A stretch of DNA of 5,444 bases from Nitrospira sp. GTDB taxonomy: Bacteria; Nitrospirota; Nitrospiria; Nitrospirales; Nitrospiraceae. Positions 5,273-5,444 of the stretch are shown piece by piece (within the stretch, counting starts at the first letter, position 1; each line of letters opens with the position of its first letter). The stretch spans positions 1 through 5,444 of the forward strand of contig JANYEF010000145.1 of the NCBI GenBank assembly GCA_025363325.1. The letters run 5' to 3'. Made by a program: the position numbers and the translations under genes. Below the pieces are notes generated by a model that saw nothing but the letters and a program-made list of their open reading frames with translations, searched no databases and had not been told where the DNA came from.

Positions 5273-5444
5273 TTAAAAGAAAAGTTTAGCGCCGAAGAGG
5301 AAGCCGAAAGACGAGGCGTTCCAGTCGTTGTTGAGGTTTCCGTTCACCGTCGCATGGCCGTCATTGCGTTTGTAGGCCATTTCCGCATTGAGGGCAACCT
5401 GTTTGTTGAGCATGTAGTCGGCGCCCCAGCCGAGTCGCCAGGCG
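5273..5444 (-). CDS. Outer-membrane beta-barrel protein, C-terminal 56 residues, cut by window edge
   Basis: The minus strand enters from the right edge in frame and ends at TAA (5275-5273). The visible 56 residues read as alternating amphipathic beta strands: AWRLGWGADYMLNKQVALNAE, then MAYKRN, a polar loop rich in Asn and Gly (DGHATVNGNLNNDWN), and a final strand SSFGFLFGAKLFF. A terminal phenylalanine with alternating aromatic or aliphatic residues is the outer-membrane insertion signal read by the BAM complex. The fragment therefore fits the end of a small porin-like or OmpA/OmpW-like barrel. The precise family, length and start lie outside the window. The next hairpin downstream may terminate it. 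Confidence 0.75.
   Translation of the reverse strand, partial: AWRLGWGADYMLNKQVALNAEMAYKRNDGHATVNGNLNNDWNASSFGFLFGAKLFF

Overview
The window looks like a stretch of chromosome from a Gram-negative bacterium with moderately high GC, most plausibly a Nitrospira-like member of the Nitrospirota. This assignment is an inference. It rests on a periplasmic c-type cytochrome of the DUF3365/Tll0287-like type, the C-terminus of an outer-membrane beta-barrel, and intergenic DNA packed with degenerate TGGTYTRT-type, GAGTTCTGAGTG-type and GGCGAGACG-type repeats. No rRNA, tRNA or CRISPR array was seen.

Left part (1-2191), accessory. The minus strand carries the N-terminal 214 codons of a type I restriction enzyme R subunit, running off the left edge. 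Upstream of it is a complete Fic-domain protein (870-1874) with an N-terminal inhibitory helix and a C-terminal winged helix. The fic gene is bracketed by two copies, in direct orientation, of a two-module intergenic repeat (739-842 and 2027-2160; modules 36/43 and 46/49 identical). Three tandem TTGACYYATM repeats lie 17-49 bases upstream of its start codon and look like an operator. Together this resembles a defence or toxin cassette set into repeat-rich DNA.

Middle (2192-4490). A minus-strand monoheme cytochrome of the DUF3365 type (2192-2767) diverges from a plus-strand RluD-type pseudouridine synthase (2924-3889). A 140-residue protein of unknown function follows 48 bases later and is probably cotranscribed. 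That operon ends in two consecutive hairpins: an imperfect 26-base-arm hairpin followed by a T run, then a GC-rich one.

Right part (4488-5444). A small 59-residue zinc-ribbon protein on the minus strand (4488-4667) is divergent from a GNAT N-acetyltransferase (4729-5160). The GNAT gene converges on the C-terminal 56 residues of an outer-membrane beta-barrel protein entering from the right edge, with a hairpin between them.

The right two thirds look like ordinary housekeeping and hypothetical genes with no single shared pathway. The most unusual part is the fic unit: direct-repeat flanks, tandem operator-like repeats and adjacency to hsdR.
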